From assembly GCA_020226215.1 (NCBI GenBank), contig CM035231.1:48946876-49010875 (forward strand): DNA of 64,000 nt, in the 5' to 3' direction. The notes under the pieces are model-generated. The model was not told the DNA's origin. It ran no database searches and worked only from the letters and a program-made list of their open reading frames with translations. Position 1 is the stretch's first letter. Each line of letters opens with the position of its first letter. The DNA is from Sindora glabra (Eukaryota; Streptophyta; Magnoliopsida; Fabales; Fabaceae). Below are positions 14,290 to 25,754 of this stretch, piece after piece. A program made the position numbers and the translations under genes.

Positions 14290-17114
14290 GTTTTTTATTT
14301 ATCCCTTTAAACTACAAAGTTGGAACCATGATTGAAATTCTAGAGCTGCACTGGTTGCAGATGATGCATACTTTTCTCCTCAAGAATATTGAAAAGGAAT
14401 ACACCATCTTCTCTCCCATCTCCCCTGGTTTTTTTATTTAGGTTATGGAGGAGCATTACTAGTTTAATAATTGCATTATTGATGACAAGAAACATGACGT
14501 TATCTCTTGGATTATTATATTTCGACCTGATACAATTTGGAAATTAACAATGATCAGACCCAAATGACATTTGGGTACAGTGAGGATGATGTTGGTAAAT
14601 TCCTTCCTATATACTTCCCCAAGGGCATTCTACAGAATGATCCATTTGAGGTTAGTTGAATGCAAGCTCGTTTGCTTGTTGAACTTCAAGGACGATAGCT
14701 GAATTAAAATTGTTGACAGTAAGTGCAGGTAATGGACCAAAAAGATGTTGGTCAACTTATCAAATTTATTTTTTCGATCATGTACAAAATGATTACAAAA
14801 CTATTTTTTCCTCTCAAAATTGACCATTTATAATATATTATTATATTATTAAAAATAATTTAATAAAATTTAACTGGACCGGGTTGGTCCATTTTTTATT
14901 TTTATAGCCCGAATTCGATCTGAATAATAATTAAATTATAAAAAAATACTCAACAACTTATTGAATTAAAAAAAATTCAAATTTTATATTTTTGTAAGCT
15001 GAGCCTACCGAATTGAATCGGATGACTGTACACTAAGGTAAGTTCTCCAAATGGACCAGTCTTCTGCCCCAATTTGCCTAAAATTACGTCTAAAAAATTG
15101 AGCCTAGAGAATAATTTTACAGCAATCCTAAGTTTAAGGTTGTCAGATGTTATAAAAATGATAAAAAAGAAAAATGTGGCAAATTATATTATATTCACCT
15201 TAAAACAAGTCTTTTTTTAATAATAGAAAATAATAATTCATTTATGGATAAACAAATTTTTAAATTCAAAAATTTTGAATTCAAACTCAAAAAAAAGTAG
15301 GGGGAAACTTCTTAAACAATATTAAATATCATTACATGACCTAAAATAAGATTTATAATGCATTTGTTGTATATATCATTGCATGAGATCTATGCAAGCT
15401 TGTTTCTAAAGTCAAGGCCATAACTATTAAAATCAAATTGCATATTAAATACGAGAAAAAGTCGAGCTAACATTTATTCACACATAATTACTTTCTTTCC
15501 CCACGTTTGATGGGCGTGAATTCTACACTTGGAAGAGAGAGCAATACTTTTTATTAGGAATATATACAAAAAGATAGTACATATACATACATAACTATAC
15601 ATAGAATTGCGGACTCTATATTTATATGTTAAAATTAATATTTTTCTCTTTTAATTAGATGAAAAATTATATTATAAATTTAATGATAATAAAATAATAA
15701 ATAAACTAAATGTTGTTGGTTATTTATTTTAGTTTTACAAAATCATAAAATATGTATCATCATATCCAATAGCTTAAAGTTTTCAATGCAATTATATACC
15801 TTATTGGACTTTACCTCATGCCCAAAAATATCCTATAATTTGAAAAGCGATAGGTTAATGCTTAAACTTTGTAATTGGTACCATTTACCCTCATCGTTAA
15901 TTTTCCATTCATATCACTAGTGACATGAATATGTGCACATTACATTACTTTATTTAGTATTAGGTAATTATTTGACTCACATAAAAAATAAATTTTCGTG
16001 GGAAGTTAAAATTCTTAAAAAATAATTTTTTTTATAAACTTTTTGAGAAGTGTATCAAATTGTTTGATTAATGCTAAGAAAGTTATACATCTTAGAAAGT
16101 AATTTTCTATATTTCATTTAGCTCAACTTTAGACTTTTCAAGAAGTGTTAATAATATAAATACTATACCATCAATTATAATACAAGTAAATTTGAAACAT
16201 TAATAAATTTTAATTTTATTTAGTTCTTTATTTTTTAAATCATGTCTCTAACACTTTTGTATCATAATTTTTTTAACTTATAATTTTATATTTTTCATAA
16301 AAATTATAATTAATATAATGAATTATATACAAAAGATTAAATTAAATTATATATTAGTAGAGATGTTTGACTTGCATTTTATATTTTGTTGTAACATAAT
16401 AATATACTTTTTTGATAATAATGGGAAAATATTTTCGATGAAATGAAATCCAAACTTTTAACATGGATATTTATAAATTATCATCAGGTTTGATTGAGTA
16501 TTATATATCTCATACTATTATAATATAAGGTTGTATTAGTTACAAAAATAAAGTAAATTATTAAAATGTTATTCAATTACTTGCTTGTGTTGTCTTCCCC
16601 ATAACATATATATTTCAAGAAATCAACTTTTTATTTTTCAAATAGAAAATTATTTTTTCTATTATCATAATTTTAAATATTATTTTTTTTAGTATTAAAG
16701 TAGGGAGATCGATGAATTATTTCTTTCTAAAATAGTGAGAATCAAGCAATGGTAGTAGAAAGTATTGCTAGAAGTGGAAGAGGGCACTTGCAATAAGCCA
16801 ACAACAAGGGGTTGCGCCTATTTTGGCCTCTCGTTGCCAAAGTTAGACTTCTTTGAATTAGAATATGAGGAATTGTAATAATGAGGAAATGAGAGAGATT
16901 AGATTCTATATGTTCTCTCGGGGCTATTTATAGGTTAGAAATAATAGGAGTATTTTGATCTTTCCTGAAGTAGTGCTGATGGTTAGCCACGTAATTGTCT
17001 TATAACTATATAATCATTTTGTAACCGCCTTTTAGTTGTTATTGTCTTTTTTGAACTTTGATTATTGTTTTTTTAATTAGTAAGTTAGAACAAGTTTTTG
17101 ATTCTAACGATATA
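14290..17114. other. Intergenic with two unrecognised less AT-rich relics
   Basis: 14,300-14,760 has near-coding composition; one frame near 14,570-14,660 reads GYSEDDVGKFLPIYFPKGIL before a stop, suggesting a worn coding fragment that I cannot name. 16,740-17,090 (a purine-rich stretch, then ctatttatagg at about 16,923) looks like a promoter or LTR relic. The rest is AT-rich; 14,870-15,050 carries dispersed-repeat words such as ccgggttggtcc. Confidence 0.35.
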
Positions 17115-17116
17115 TA

Positions 17117-17433
17117 CTCCCTCCGTTTCTTTTTATTTATCGCATTTTTAAAAAAAAATTTGTTCCTTTTTATCTGTCGCTTTAAAATTTCAATGAAGCA
17201 TTAAATTTTTTTTTCAAATTTATCCTTCTCTTTCATTAATAAATATTTTATTATTATACATTATTAGTTAACTTGTATTTATTTCTTTATATTTTTTTCT
17301 CTATTTTTAACTATCTTGAATTTTGTGCATAAAGGGTAATCTTGTAAAACTCATTAAAAATAAATAAATTTAATTACTTTCTTAATATATGTGAAATCAG
17401 TTAATGGCGATAAATAAATAGGAACAGAGGGAG
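17117..17433. mobile_element. Stowaway-like MITE, copy 2 (inverted relative to copy 1)
   Basis: A 317-bp element with TA on both sides. It begins CTCCCTCCGTTTCTTTTTAT and ends ataaataggaacagagggag. Read on the opposite strand it aligns along its whole length with the element at 3,147-3,466, including the internal words attttgtgcataaagggtaat and aatgaagcattaaa. The two insertions are therefore one family in opposite orientation. Confidence 0.9.
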
Positions 17434-17435
17434 TA

Positions 17436-18640
17436 TTATTCTTCAAAACTATGAGGGCTTGCTCTATTTAGGCATAATGCTCTACCTAAATGACCAAGAT
17501 TAATTTGAGGATATTTATTAGAGAAAATATATCACTCCTTTCATTCATATGTAAATATACAAAAAAAAAATTGTGAAAAATGTTTTCTAAAAACAAGCAA
17601 ACCTCAAGTCATAACTTTTTCTCTTATTTAAATGTTTAAAATTATATAATAAAAAAGATAGAGCTAAATCTAAATGTGTGATTAATTATAATATTTTTTT
17701 TATAATTTTACCTCTTCTTAAAATGTTAATTTATTAATTGAGTGTCAATAGTATATGCATGCATGCATTGGACAGGTTTTGAGCTGGATTTATCGAGCTA
17801 AATTATATAAAATTTAAGACTTGAACTTAATTTATTTATCATTTTAGAAAAGCTTAACCTAACTTGGCTTGATTTTTTTAATGAATGGCTCAAAGGCCTA
17901 GCCCACAAATCCAAAAAGTAATTCTTTTACTTAAAAATAAATTTTTAAAATAAAAAATGTATATTTAAAGTAATAATATATGACATTTAAACATATAAAA
18001 TATTTAATTATATCAAATTAAATTTTTTATATTAAAAATAATTAAACATAATTATTTTTTTATATATAATTTATTTTTAAAAATAAATTAATATAATTGA
18101 GGCAGATTGGGCTATTTCTTTTTATCCTAACCCTAACTTGACCTAATTAATAATCAAACTACTATAAAAAAGCTTAACAGATCTATTAAGTCAAAAAAAA
18201 AATCTAAATATTATATTTTTTCAAAGTCAAGTCTATTAGCTCGGACAATCCCATGTACACCTCTAGTCAATAGCCTCCGTTGCCTTCTTTTTAATAGCCT
18301 CCAACGTAGAATCCGTGGCTTCCATTACCTTCTTTTTAAGCAGCCTCCAATTTTTGGTCTAAGTCCTTAACATTCATCATGACTGCATATTCGAGGGGTC
18401 TGAAGGGTTCGTGAGACCAAGCTAGTGATAACCTCAGGCAAATTAGTAGGATTAGAAGTAACAAAAGCTCACATAAAAATGATTAAAAAGGAAATTTGGA
18501 TTAAAGGTTGCTCGAGTGGGTGTTTCTCTCATATGGAAGAACTCAGATGTATTTTCTCGTAACTTCCTCCACTCATCCCCGTTGCTACGTACAGTTAGGA
18601 TCTAACAGAATTAGGGTGAGCTAGTAATGCTCTTCTATTG
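17436..18640. other. Intergenic; retroelement-like GC-richer block at 18,240-18,640
   Basis: 17,760-18,220 carries words seen in other dispersed repeats of the window (aaagcttaacctaacttggc; ggctcaaaggcctagccca). The block 18,240-18,640 is markedly less AT-rich, with short internal duplications of tagcctcc-ttgccttcttttta (18,274; 18,295; 18,342). It may be the LTR-gag border of a retroelement on the minus strand, but no domain is recognisable. Confidence 0.35.
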
Positions 18641-19605
18641 GGAAATACTAATTCATCACTGAATAAATTTAAACTAAGAATATATTTCAAAATATTAATT
18701 CAGTAATAGATTCAAATTTAAAATTATATTTATTTATTTAATTTGTTCATATTAGATATTAAATTAAGCAAACATTTACTTATAGAATATCTAAAAATAC
18801 CAATTTAGCCCTTATTTGAATAGGATCAGGGTGTGTTTGAAAATAATAATTTAGCACTAAGTTCAACCTTAAAATTATATTTTACTTGTTTGATTTATTC
18901 ACGCTGAATATTAAATTAAGTAAAAATTTATTTATAGTGTTTAAAAATATTAATTCAATGCTTAATTGAATAGATTCAAATTTAAAAGTAGATTTTTTAT
19001 GTCTGATTTGTTATGATTAAATATTACATTTAGTGAATATCTGCTTAATCTATTCAATGATAATTATGTAACTAAATGCATTTAATAATTACTTCTATTT
19101 TGTTAAGATTTTACTAGATAAAAATATTTAATATTATCCTTTTTATAATAATTAAATATATGTGTACATGTATATGTATATAACATCATTTAAGATTTGG
19201 TAGACAAAATTTTTAAAATCGTAATTAAGATAATTTTGAAATTATATAAATTTTAAATGTTTTATGATAAAAATTTCAAAAATTGTTAACTACATTCAAT
19301 GTTTGAAATTCAGACACCACAAATTTAGCTAGTGCCTAATTTTAATACTTAATAATTATATATATGTATAAGCAATTTTAAATTTAACATTAAAAAAAAT
19401 GGTATGCATGAAATTTTTAAAATTACGAGCAATAGATAGTTTCGAAACTAAACAAAATTTTAATATTTTGGAACTAAAATTTTAAATTATTAATTAAATT
19501 TAGAAATCAAAATATAAAATTATTCAAATGTTATAAACTTATTTTTTAATTAATATAGCATTTAAAATTCAATGTTAAACATTTCATTGTCATCCAATAC
19601 ACCCT
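18640..19605. repeat. Degenerate repeat cluster related to the 19.6-kb repeat
   Basis: Words such as gattcaaatttaaaattatatt, attaaattaagcaaa and tctattcaatgataattatg recur at intervals of about 200-300 bp (about 18,700, 18,880, 18,970, 19,055). They also appear in the repeat copies at 19,610 and 34,457, so this is a set of partial, diverged units of that family. Confidence 0.5.
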
Positions 19606-19609
19606 CAAG

Positions 19610-20445
19610 CTTAAGAATAGATTTCTATTAGGATTAAATATTAAATTCAATGAAATTTCACTTGATCTATTCAGTGGCAATTATCTCTTCAAAAACTATA
19701 TCTATTTTAATGAAATTTTATTGGATAAAGATATTCAATATTATCTTTATTTTTTTATAATAATTAGAATGCGCACACACACACACACCACATTTGATAT
19801 ATAAAATTTTCAAAATCATAATGTAGATATTTTAAAATTATACAAAATTTGAATTTGAATATTTTGTGAAACCATTAGCTACATTTATTGTTTAAAATTT
19901 AAACACTATAAGTCTATTACTTAATAAATTTTGTACTTAAATTTAATGCTTAATTTTAAAACTTAAAAATCATATGCATATATATACAAAAATTTAAATT
20001 TAGCATTAAAAATGTGATGCATAAAATTTCTAAAAATACAATCAGGAATAATTTTTAAAATATACAAAATTTTAATATTTTAGAGTTAAATTTCAAACTT
20101 AAAACATGAAATTATTCAAATATTATAAATATAATATAATACTTAATATATTTAGCATCTAAAATTTAATGTTTAATCTAGTATTATTAAATACACGCTA
20201 ATCAATATAAAAAATGTTTAAAAAATTTTGAAATGACCGTCTAAACTAATCATACAATTATATAAAAATAGGTTAGCTTTGTCAAAAATAAAAAATAAAA
20301 ATGAAAAGCTATAATAACTAAGCTCAATCAAATTAAAATATAACCTATTATTATTAATAAGAAATCAAAATTATCATACTTATCCCATTGCAAAGGAACT
20401 CGATCTCAATCGAGCATTATACCTTGCCCCTGCATTATTTTATAT
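19610..20445. repeat. Dispersed repeat family X, copy A
   Basis: This segment aligns along most of its length with 34,457-35,200 in the same orientation. Shared landmarks in order are: gattaaatattaaattcaat-type start, gataaagatattcaatattat, aatatacaaaattttaatat, atgaccgtctaaactaa, aaaataggttag, gaaaagct-aataactaagc, and the end ctcaatcgag followed by accttgcc. No coding frame. It may be a non-autonomous transposon; target duplications were not resolved. It lies directly upstream of the truncated WDR43 copy. Confidence 0.7.
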
Positions 20446-20449
20446 TTAG

Positions 20450-20940
20450 ATTTGTCTAGATAATTTGTGGCGCACCAACCGTGGGAGCGGTGACTTGGAG
20501 AGGTGTGGCTATAGCGACTTGTGTTTTTGTGTCGGGATTTAATAATTTTATTAGTTCGGATCATCTCGTTTATTTGAATGTGTTAAGATGAATCAATATT
20601 TATCTAATTCATTCAATAATTTCAATTAATATAATTATATTATAAATTTATTTATTAAATTTAATTATTTATTATTTTTTAAAAATATTTTTAATCATTA
20701 ATAAAATATTTTTAAAACTTTTTCACCATTTTATTGAAATATAAATTTTATATTTTAATTATATATAATTTAATTATAATTATTTTTCAAATAATATTTT
20801 TAAAATTTTAACATAAATTCTTAAACTACTTGTCAACTCGTTTAAAGTCCTGATCCAATCCATTGTGTAAGGGCTTCATGTTTCTGTCTAATTATAGTAA
20901 CATGTCAAAAATTTCCACCACTGCACAGAGCCGACTCTTC
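20450..20940. repeat. Dispersed repeat family Y, copy 1 (core 20,545-20,825)
   Basis: The core with aatttaattatttattatttttt, atttttaatcatt, attttattgaaatataaattttat and caaataatatttttaaaatttt matches 54,355-54,655 in order and spacing. The flanks of both copies also share words such as cgtttatt and tgttaagatga/tgttaggtaaa. Non-coding; the family is not named. Confidence 0.6.
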
Positions 20941-20949
20941 GCTATTTGT

Positions 20950-23925
20950 AGTGTTTGCTTGTTCCAGCATCTGTTTTGCTTTATTTGCACCCTTTACATT
21001 GTTTCTTTGTAAGTAGCTTTTTTCTATACTTTTTCAACTACCCTTTATTTTGGTCTTTATTTTTTGAATCTTATAATTTGTTTACTCAGTATGTCTCAGG
21101 ATCATGGGTTCAACAAATATCAGAGACATTTTAACAGCATTTAGTCCTTCTTTGGATTATTTTGCTATCAGCGCTGGAGATGGTGTATAAAGGTATCTGG
21201 TTCTAATTTAAAGTAGTTACATATGATTGAAATTTAGCGCTTGGTCAGTTTATTTGCACTGTTCTTTAGGTTTGGCTTACATTGTCTGGTTGGCCGAATA
21301 ATTGTGAAGGAGTGCAGGATTGGGTGACTGGTTCAAGAGTTTCTAACGGAGCCTAAAAATTGATTTGTGTTTTTCTGTATAGATATGGGATACACTGAAG
21401 GGTCAGGTGCAGACGGAGTTTGCAGGCATCCCATCTTCTCTTCTGATGCAACCAGTATATATGGTAGATCCATCAAGGGGCATCAGTAGATCATACATGC
21501 ATGAAGTGGTTGTCTTTGGAAAGAAAGATTTGTTGGTTTACTGGAAATATGTCATTTTACTTTCTTTCCCTTGGAGTTATCTTCTCTTGATATCTTTGAT
21601 TATTGCAGAAGAAAAGGAAGCATGGATCCTCGTTGTTAGTTCTTGGAACAGGTAGCGGTGACGTAGTAGCACACGATGTCTCTGGCTCTGCTGGTCAATT
21701 AATTTGGCAGATTAGTGACTGCCATCCTGGGTGGGTCATAAACTTCTACTTGTCCTTGGAAGTGAAATATAATTACCAATTGCGTTATCATATTATTTTG
21801 ATGGAAGATATTGGATTAATGTTATTTGTAGATTCTGTACTATATAAGACTAATATTTGGATGTAATGAATGACTTTCTAAAAATTTGCCATATATGACT
21901 ACAATAGTAAGCCTTTGCCGTCTTCTTCTTTGTTGCCTTTGAAGGATTTGTTAATTCTTTTATGGTTTTGGAGGAAAGTAGGAAATATTTTGTTCAGAGC
22001 GACAGGTTTTAGTTCTATGTTCCTGTGCAAGAATTTAATGTTCAGTTGTCTTTGCCCACCTCTTTTTCTCTTTTTTTTGCCAATGTAACTGCAGGGGCGT
22101 GAGAGCCATTTCATCCTCTGCAAATGGAGCTTGTATTTATACTGCAGGTGCTGATGGAAGGGTATGCAAGATTGATTCCATGACAGGAAACCTGTTGGAG
22201 AAGTTTCAAGCTTCTACAAAGGCGATATCTTGTTTGTCTGTTTCTGCAGGTATGTATCCATGTGAACCTTAGCAGTACTTTTGGTCGTTTGCTACATGAC
22301 ATGAATTTAATCATTATTCTGGCAAGCCCTCGTGGCTCAATCAATCTGAAATTTGTAATTAATCTCCATTATATTTTAGTGTTAATTGCCTTATGTGCCA
22401 GAGATGGCCAAAAAAGGAATGGAGCTGGAATGAGAATAGGTTCAACGAAAATTTCTTGTGTGCATTATAAGTGACAGTAATATTCGAATAAGAAAAACTT
22501 GGTTTTTGTGTTTATGTTATAAGATTCAATAATCAGCATTTAATTATGTGATGTAGGCTTCATTGTGTGAGTGTACCCTCGTGAGTTTGAAATCATGGGT
22601 ATATGACAAAATGCAAGCCATTGAATGACCGTAGCTATTGAATGAGTAAATTCATCCAATAACTAGCATTTTACTATATTTCTCTAGGTTTGAAATCCAT
22701 GAAGACATATGAGAATTCCCTATTTTATCATTAGAATAGAAAACAGTTTTTAGATTGTCATGCTTTTGTATTACCAAGTTGCAGTACTTAAGATTAATCT
22801 GCAATATTTAGCTTATGCTTTTGGCTCGTAATTTTTTTTTTCTTTTTACATCGTTGGTGTAACTAACATCAGATGGGAAGACTTTAGCTACTGCAGCGGC
22901 ACAATTGAAGATTTTAAACTGTCACAGCAAAAAAAAGATACAAAAGTTCTCTGGTCATCCTGTGAGTATCATGTATTTTTCTCCATAGAGGCACATGCAT
23001 GTATATACTTTGGCAATGCCCTTTTCAATTTGTCCCTAAATGTTGGCATGCATTTTCTTTCTAGTCATCTTTTTTGTTATGATTCTGTTATTTTCTTATC
23101 AGTTGTTCATTAGAGATCCGTTCGGTGTATGGGCTTCACTGAAGATGGAAAGTATATCCTCTCATCTGCGGTTGGGGAAAGATATGTTGCAGTGTGGGGG
23201 ATAGATGGTGCCAGAAAGCAGTCAGCAAGTTGTGTTCTTGGGATGGAGCACCCTGCTGTCTTTCTGGATAGCTGGTGTGCGGACAATGGGGGACTTGAGT
23301 CTGGTATATGCGTATTGGCTATCTCAGAGGTTAGCGTATGTTATTTTTGGTTTGGAAACAATATTGAGGAACTGCGCAATGCAATACCCACAAAAATATC
23401 AATATCTTCAGAAGATATATCGTCGAGAATTCACAAGGGAGCATTACCTGCAATATATGGTGCAAAATTACAAGGCTTTCAAAAACCTACGACTGGGCAG
23501 GTTTTTCTTGTTTATAGGGTCGCTGGTAAAACCAACATTTCAAAAAATACCAGTGCATTCCGACACAGACATAAAGTTGAATCTCTCCCATGATGGTGTT
23601 CTGCTTCCAATGAGTCAGTCTCTCGAGTCTAAGAAGAGGATCAATGGAAAAAAGGGTAAGACTTCATGTCATTTTTGGAGTTGTTTCTGATAAGTATTCT
23701 CTTATTTATTAATTTATAGCTTTTATACTTGCTTTGACATGGATAATCTTGTCAATTGATCCTCTTCATCAATATGTTATTTATCCTTTCACGAAGAAGT
23801 ATCTTTGTTTTGGCATTCTTGATTTTAGCATCTGTTGTTAACTGTTGTTCTTTAATTTTGACAGTTACTGCACTAGACCGAGCTAATGCAGAAGATGCAT
23901 TCCACCCATTTCCGAAGATTTTGTG
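20950..23925 (+). pseudogene. Truncated, frameshifted copy of the WDR43/UTP5-like WD40 gene
   Basis: This copy matches the intact gene at 43,435-46,800 exon by exon and through most introns: the 5'-UTR intron (21,009-21,099), exon 1 (ATG 21,104), exon 2 (from 21,383), exon 3 (21,609-21,730), exon 4 (22,095-22,249), exon 5 (22,873-22,961), exon 6 (23,114-23,655) and part of exon 7 (from 23,865). Similarity stops near 23,925, so exons 8-12, which encode the Utp12 domain, are missing. Lesions include a 1-nt loss plus substitution at the end of exon 1 that creates a TAA (21,188), a 5-nt insertion and 4-nt deletion in exon 2, a 6-nt in-frame insertion in exon 3, and a 1-nt insertion late in exon 6 (about 23,517). 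Intron 1 is about 190 bp against 583 bp in the intact copy. Splice sites are mostly kept and no promoter match is seen upstream. Because introns are present this is a DNA-level duplicate, not a retrocopy. Confidence 0.92.
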
Positions 23926-23972
23926 CCCTACATGATTTGGTGATCTAATATTCTCCATAAATTCATAACAAT

Positions 23973-23986
23973 TGGTATCTGAACAT
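23973..23986 (+). other. Copia-type primer-binding-site-like string
   Basis: Tggtatctgaacat follows ttcataacaat and differs by two bases from TGGTATCAGAGCAT, the initiator-Met tRNA primer site of many plant copia elements. It lies about 50 bp past the breakpoint of the WDR43 pseudogene. It is short and may be chance. Confidence 0.3.
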
Positions 23987-23989
23987 AGT

Positions 23990-25057
23990 AAATTATGCAA
24001 ACATGGTCAATTTAAGATGCGGATTTGAGATATGAATTGTAATTTTGTAATTCTGTTATTTATGGTGATTTTACCTCTATAAAAATTTGCCATGAATTCT
24101 TAAAAGTATTTCATGGCTTTATTTTATTTTGAATTTCATATTTGAATACATGAGTTATTTATATATGATTCCGGATTGTTGTTTTCAAATATATTCTTTC
24201 ATGCGTAGGGGTGAGCGCCGAGGGGTTTGGGCAGTTTTGGGGCATATCACAAACCGACCTCAAAATATTTAGTTTACATGTTATACACCCGCACTCAATC
24301 ATATATCGAATAGAACTGATAAAATCAAGTAGATGTTGGGTGGTTTCGGTTCAAATGGGTTGTATTGAGTTAAAAAATAATAATAATAAACCTGCAATTA
24401 CTTGAAATAAATTGAAAAGTTGGGAAGTGTTGATTTTAGAATGAGAGGGAAAAAAAAACATTTATCAGTAATATTTTAACCAGAAAGTTGACAGACAACA
24501 CAAAAGTAGGTTTAGATCTAACATTTACTTTCATATTATAAATTGAAAAGGGTAATTTTCATCCATTTCTTCTGAAATTTTGATATAATTCACCGATCTA
24601 TGTTTTATTTTCAAAAATTTACCAAATTTCCTTTGATGGCTGACAAAACGTTGACTTCCCTTACACCAACTTTTGTCCTTAGTGAAGCATTATTGTAAGT
24701 TTTTATAAAAATACTATTCATACTGATAAAGTTAATTAAAAATGATAATTCTTTCAAGATAGTTTATAAGATGATATTTTGATATATATTTTCATGATGT
24801 TTCAAATTTTTAAATATTGTTATAAAAGTGTAACTTTATAAAATTTTTGTAATTTTATTATGTGTTTTCTATGTTACAAATACCAAAAAAAACTTTGTTA
24901 ATAAAAATTGCTTTAGAAATTTTTTTTTCAGTTTTTTTTTTATGAAAAAGCTACTTTGCATCTTAAAGTGAAGAAATGTGAATAATTTCACAAAATTTAT
25001 ATTTATATTTTTAACATTTTAACCTATTAAATTATTTGATAATTAACATTTGACACC
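23990..25057. other. AT-rich intergenic with a repeat edge at about 24,206
   Basis: From 24,206 (ggggtgagcgccgaggggtttgggcag) to about 24,370 the sequence is of the type found at edges of plant dispersed repeats that read ggggtgagc...accgacc. No boundary pair was found. The remainder is AT-rich with nothing recognised. Confidence 0.4.
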
Positions 25058-25060
25058 TTA

Positions 25061-25751
25061 AGGGCTGTTTGGTGCATTATATAAGAAATACATGATAGTA
25101 TAGATAAATATTCTCATGTTTTATTAGGTGTTTGGGCTCTACACAACACAAGATAGTATAATATAATTCAGTTAATAAAAAATAAATTAATCCTCTCTCT
25201 CAAGCTTATTATAATATGACAAAATTAGAGTAACATTTATCATTCATAATTTATCTTTCATTTATTTATATTACTTTACCCCAATAATAATTATTTCATC
25301 TAATTTAGCCTTAACATATTTTATCCTTAGGTTTAAAAATATTGATAGTTTAACATTAACCTAATCATTATTGATTTATTCATAACCTCCTTTAGCCTTA
25401 AAAAATCAATAATATAATATGGATTAAATAAATTAAATATATCAATTATTATTAATGAAGTGATTATAAAACATTACAAATTTGTAATTATCAAATACTA
25501 TAAAATAATTGTCATATAAATTATTTTTAAAATATGGTTAATTTTATTTGAATAAATTTTTAATATTATCATATTATACACATATATAATAACAAACATA
25601 TAATAGTATAAATTTATATCATCAATTATTTATACGATTATTTATCAAATACTTGATAATATTATATCTTATTATTTCATTATCCTATGTTATAGTTTGA
25701 TGTTTGTTTATCCTATCCTATCTTATATTATTATGCCATCCAAAAGCACCT
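25061..25751. mobile_element. PIF/Harbinger-like MITE with TTA target duplication
   Basis: The left end is AGGGCTGTTTGGTGCATTATATAAG; the complemented right end is AGGTGCTTTTGGATGGCATAATATAAG, an imperfect inverted repeat. The flanks are TTA at 25,058-25,060 and 25,752-25,754, the 3-bp TWA duplication of PIF/Harbinger transposition. The inner words tatcaaatacttgataatatt and gataggataggataaac recur elsewhere in the window (7,430; 8,885). At 691 bp and with no open frame it is non-autonomous. Confidence 0.7.
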
Positions 25752-25754
25752 TTA

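Noticed and set aside
20401..20430. tRNA-like word with ctcaatcgag
   Set aside because: It looked like part of a T-arm, but no acceptor or anticodon arm pairs with it, and the same word ends both copies of the dispersed repeat.
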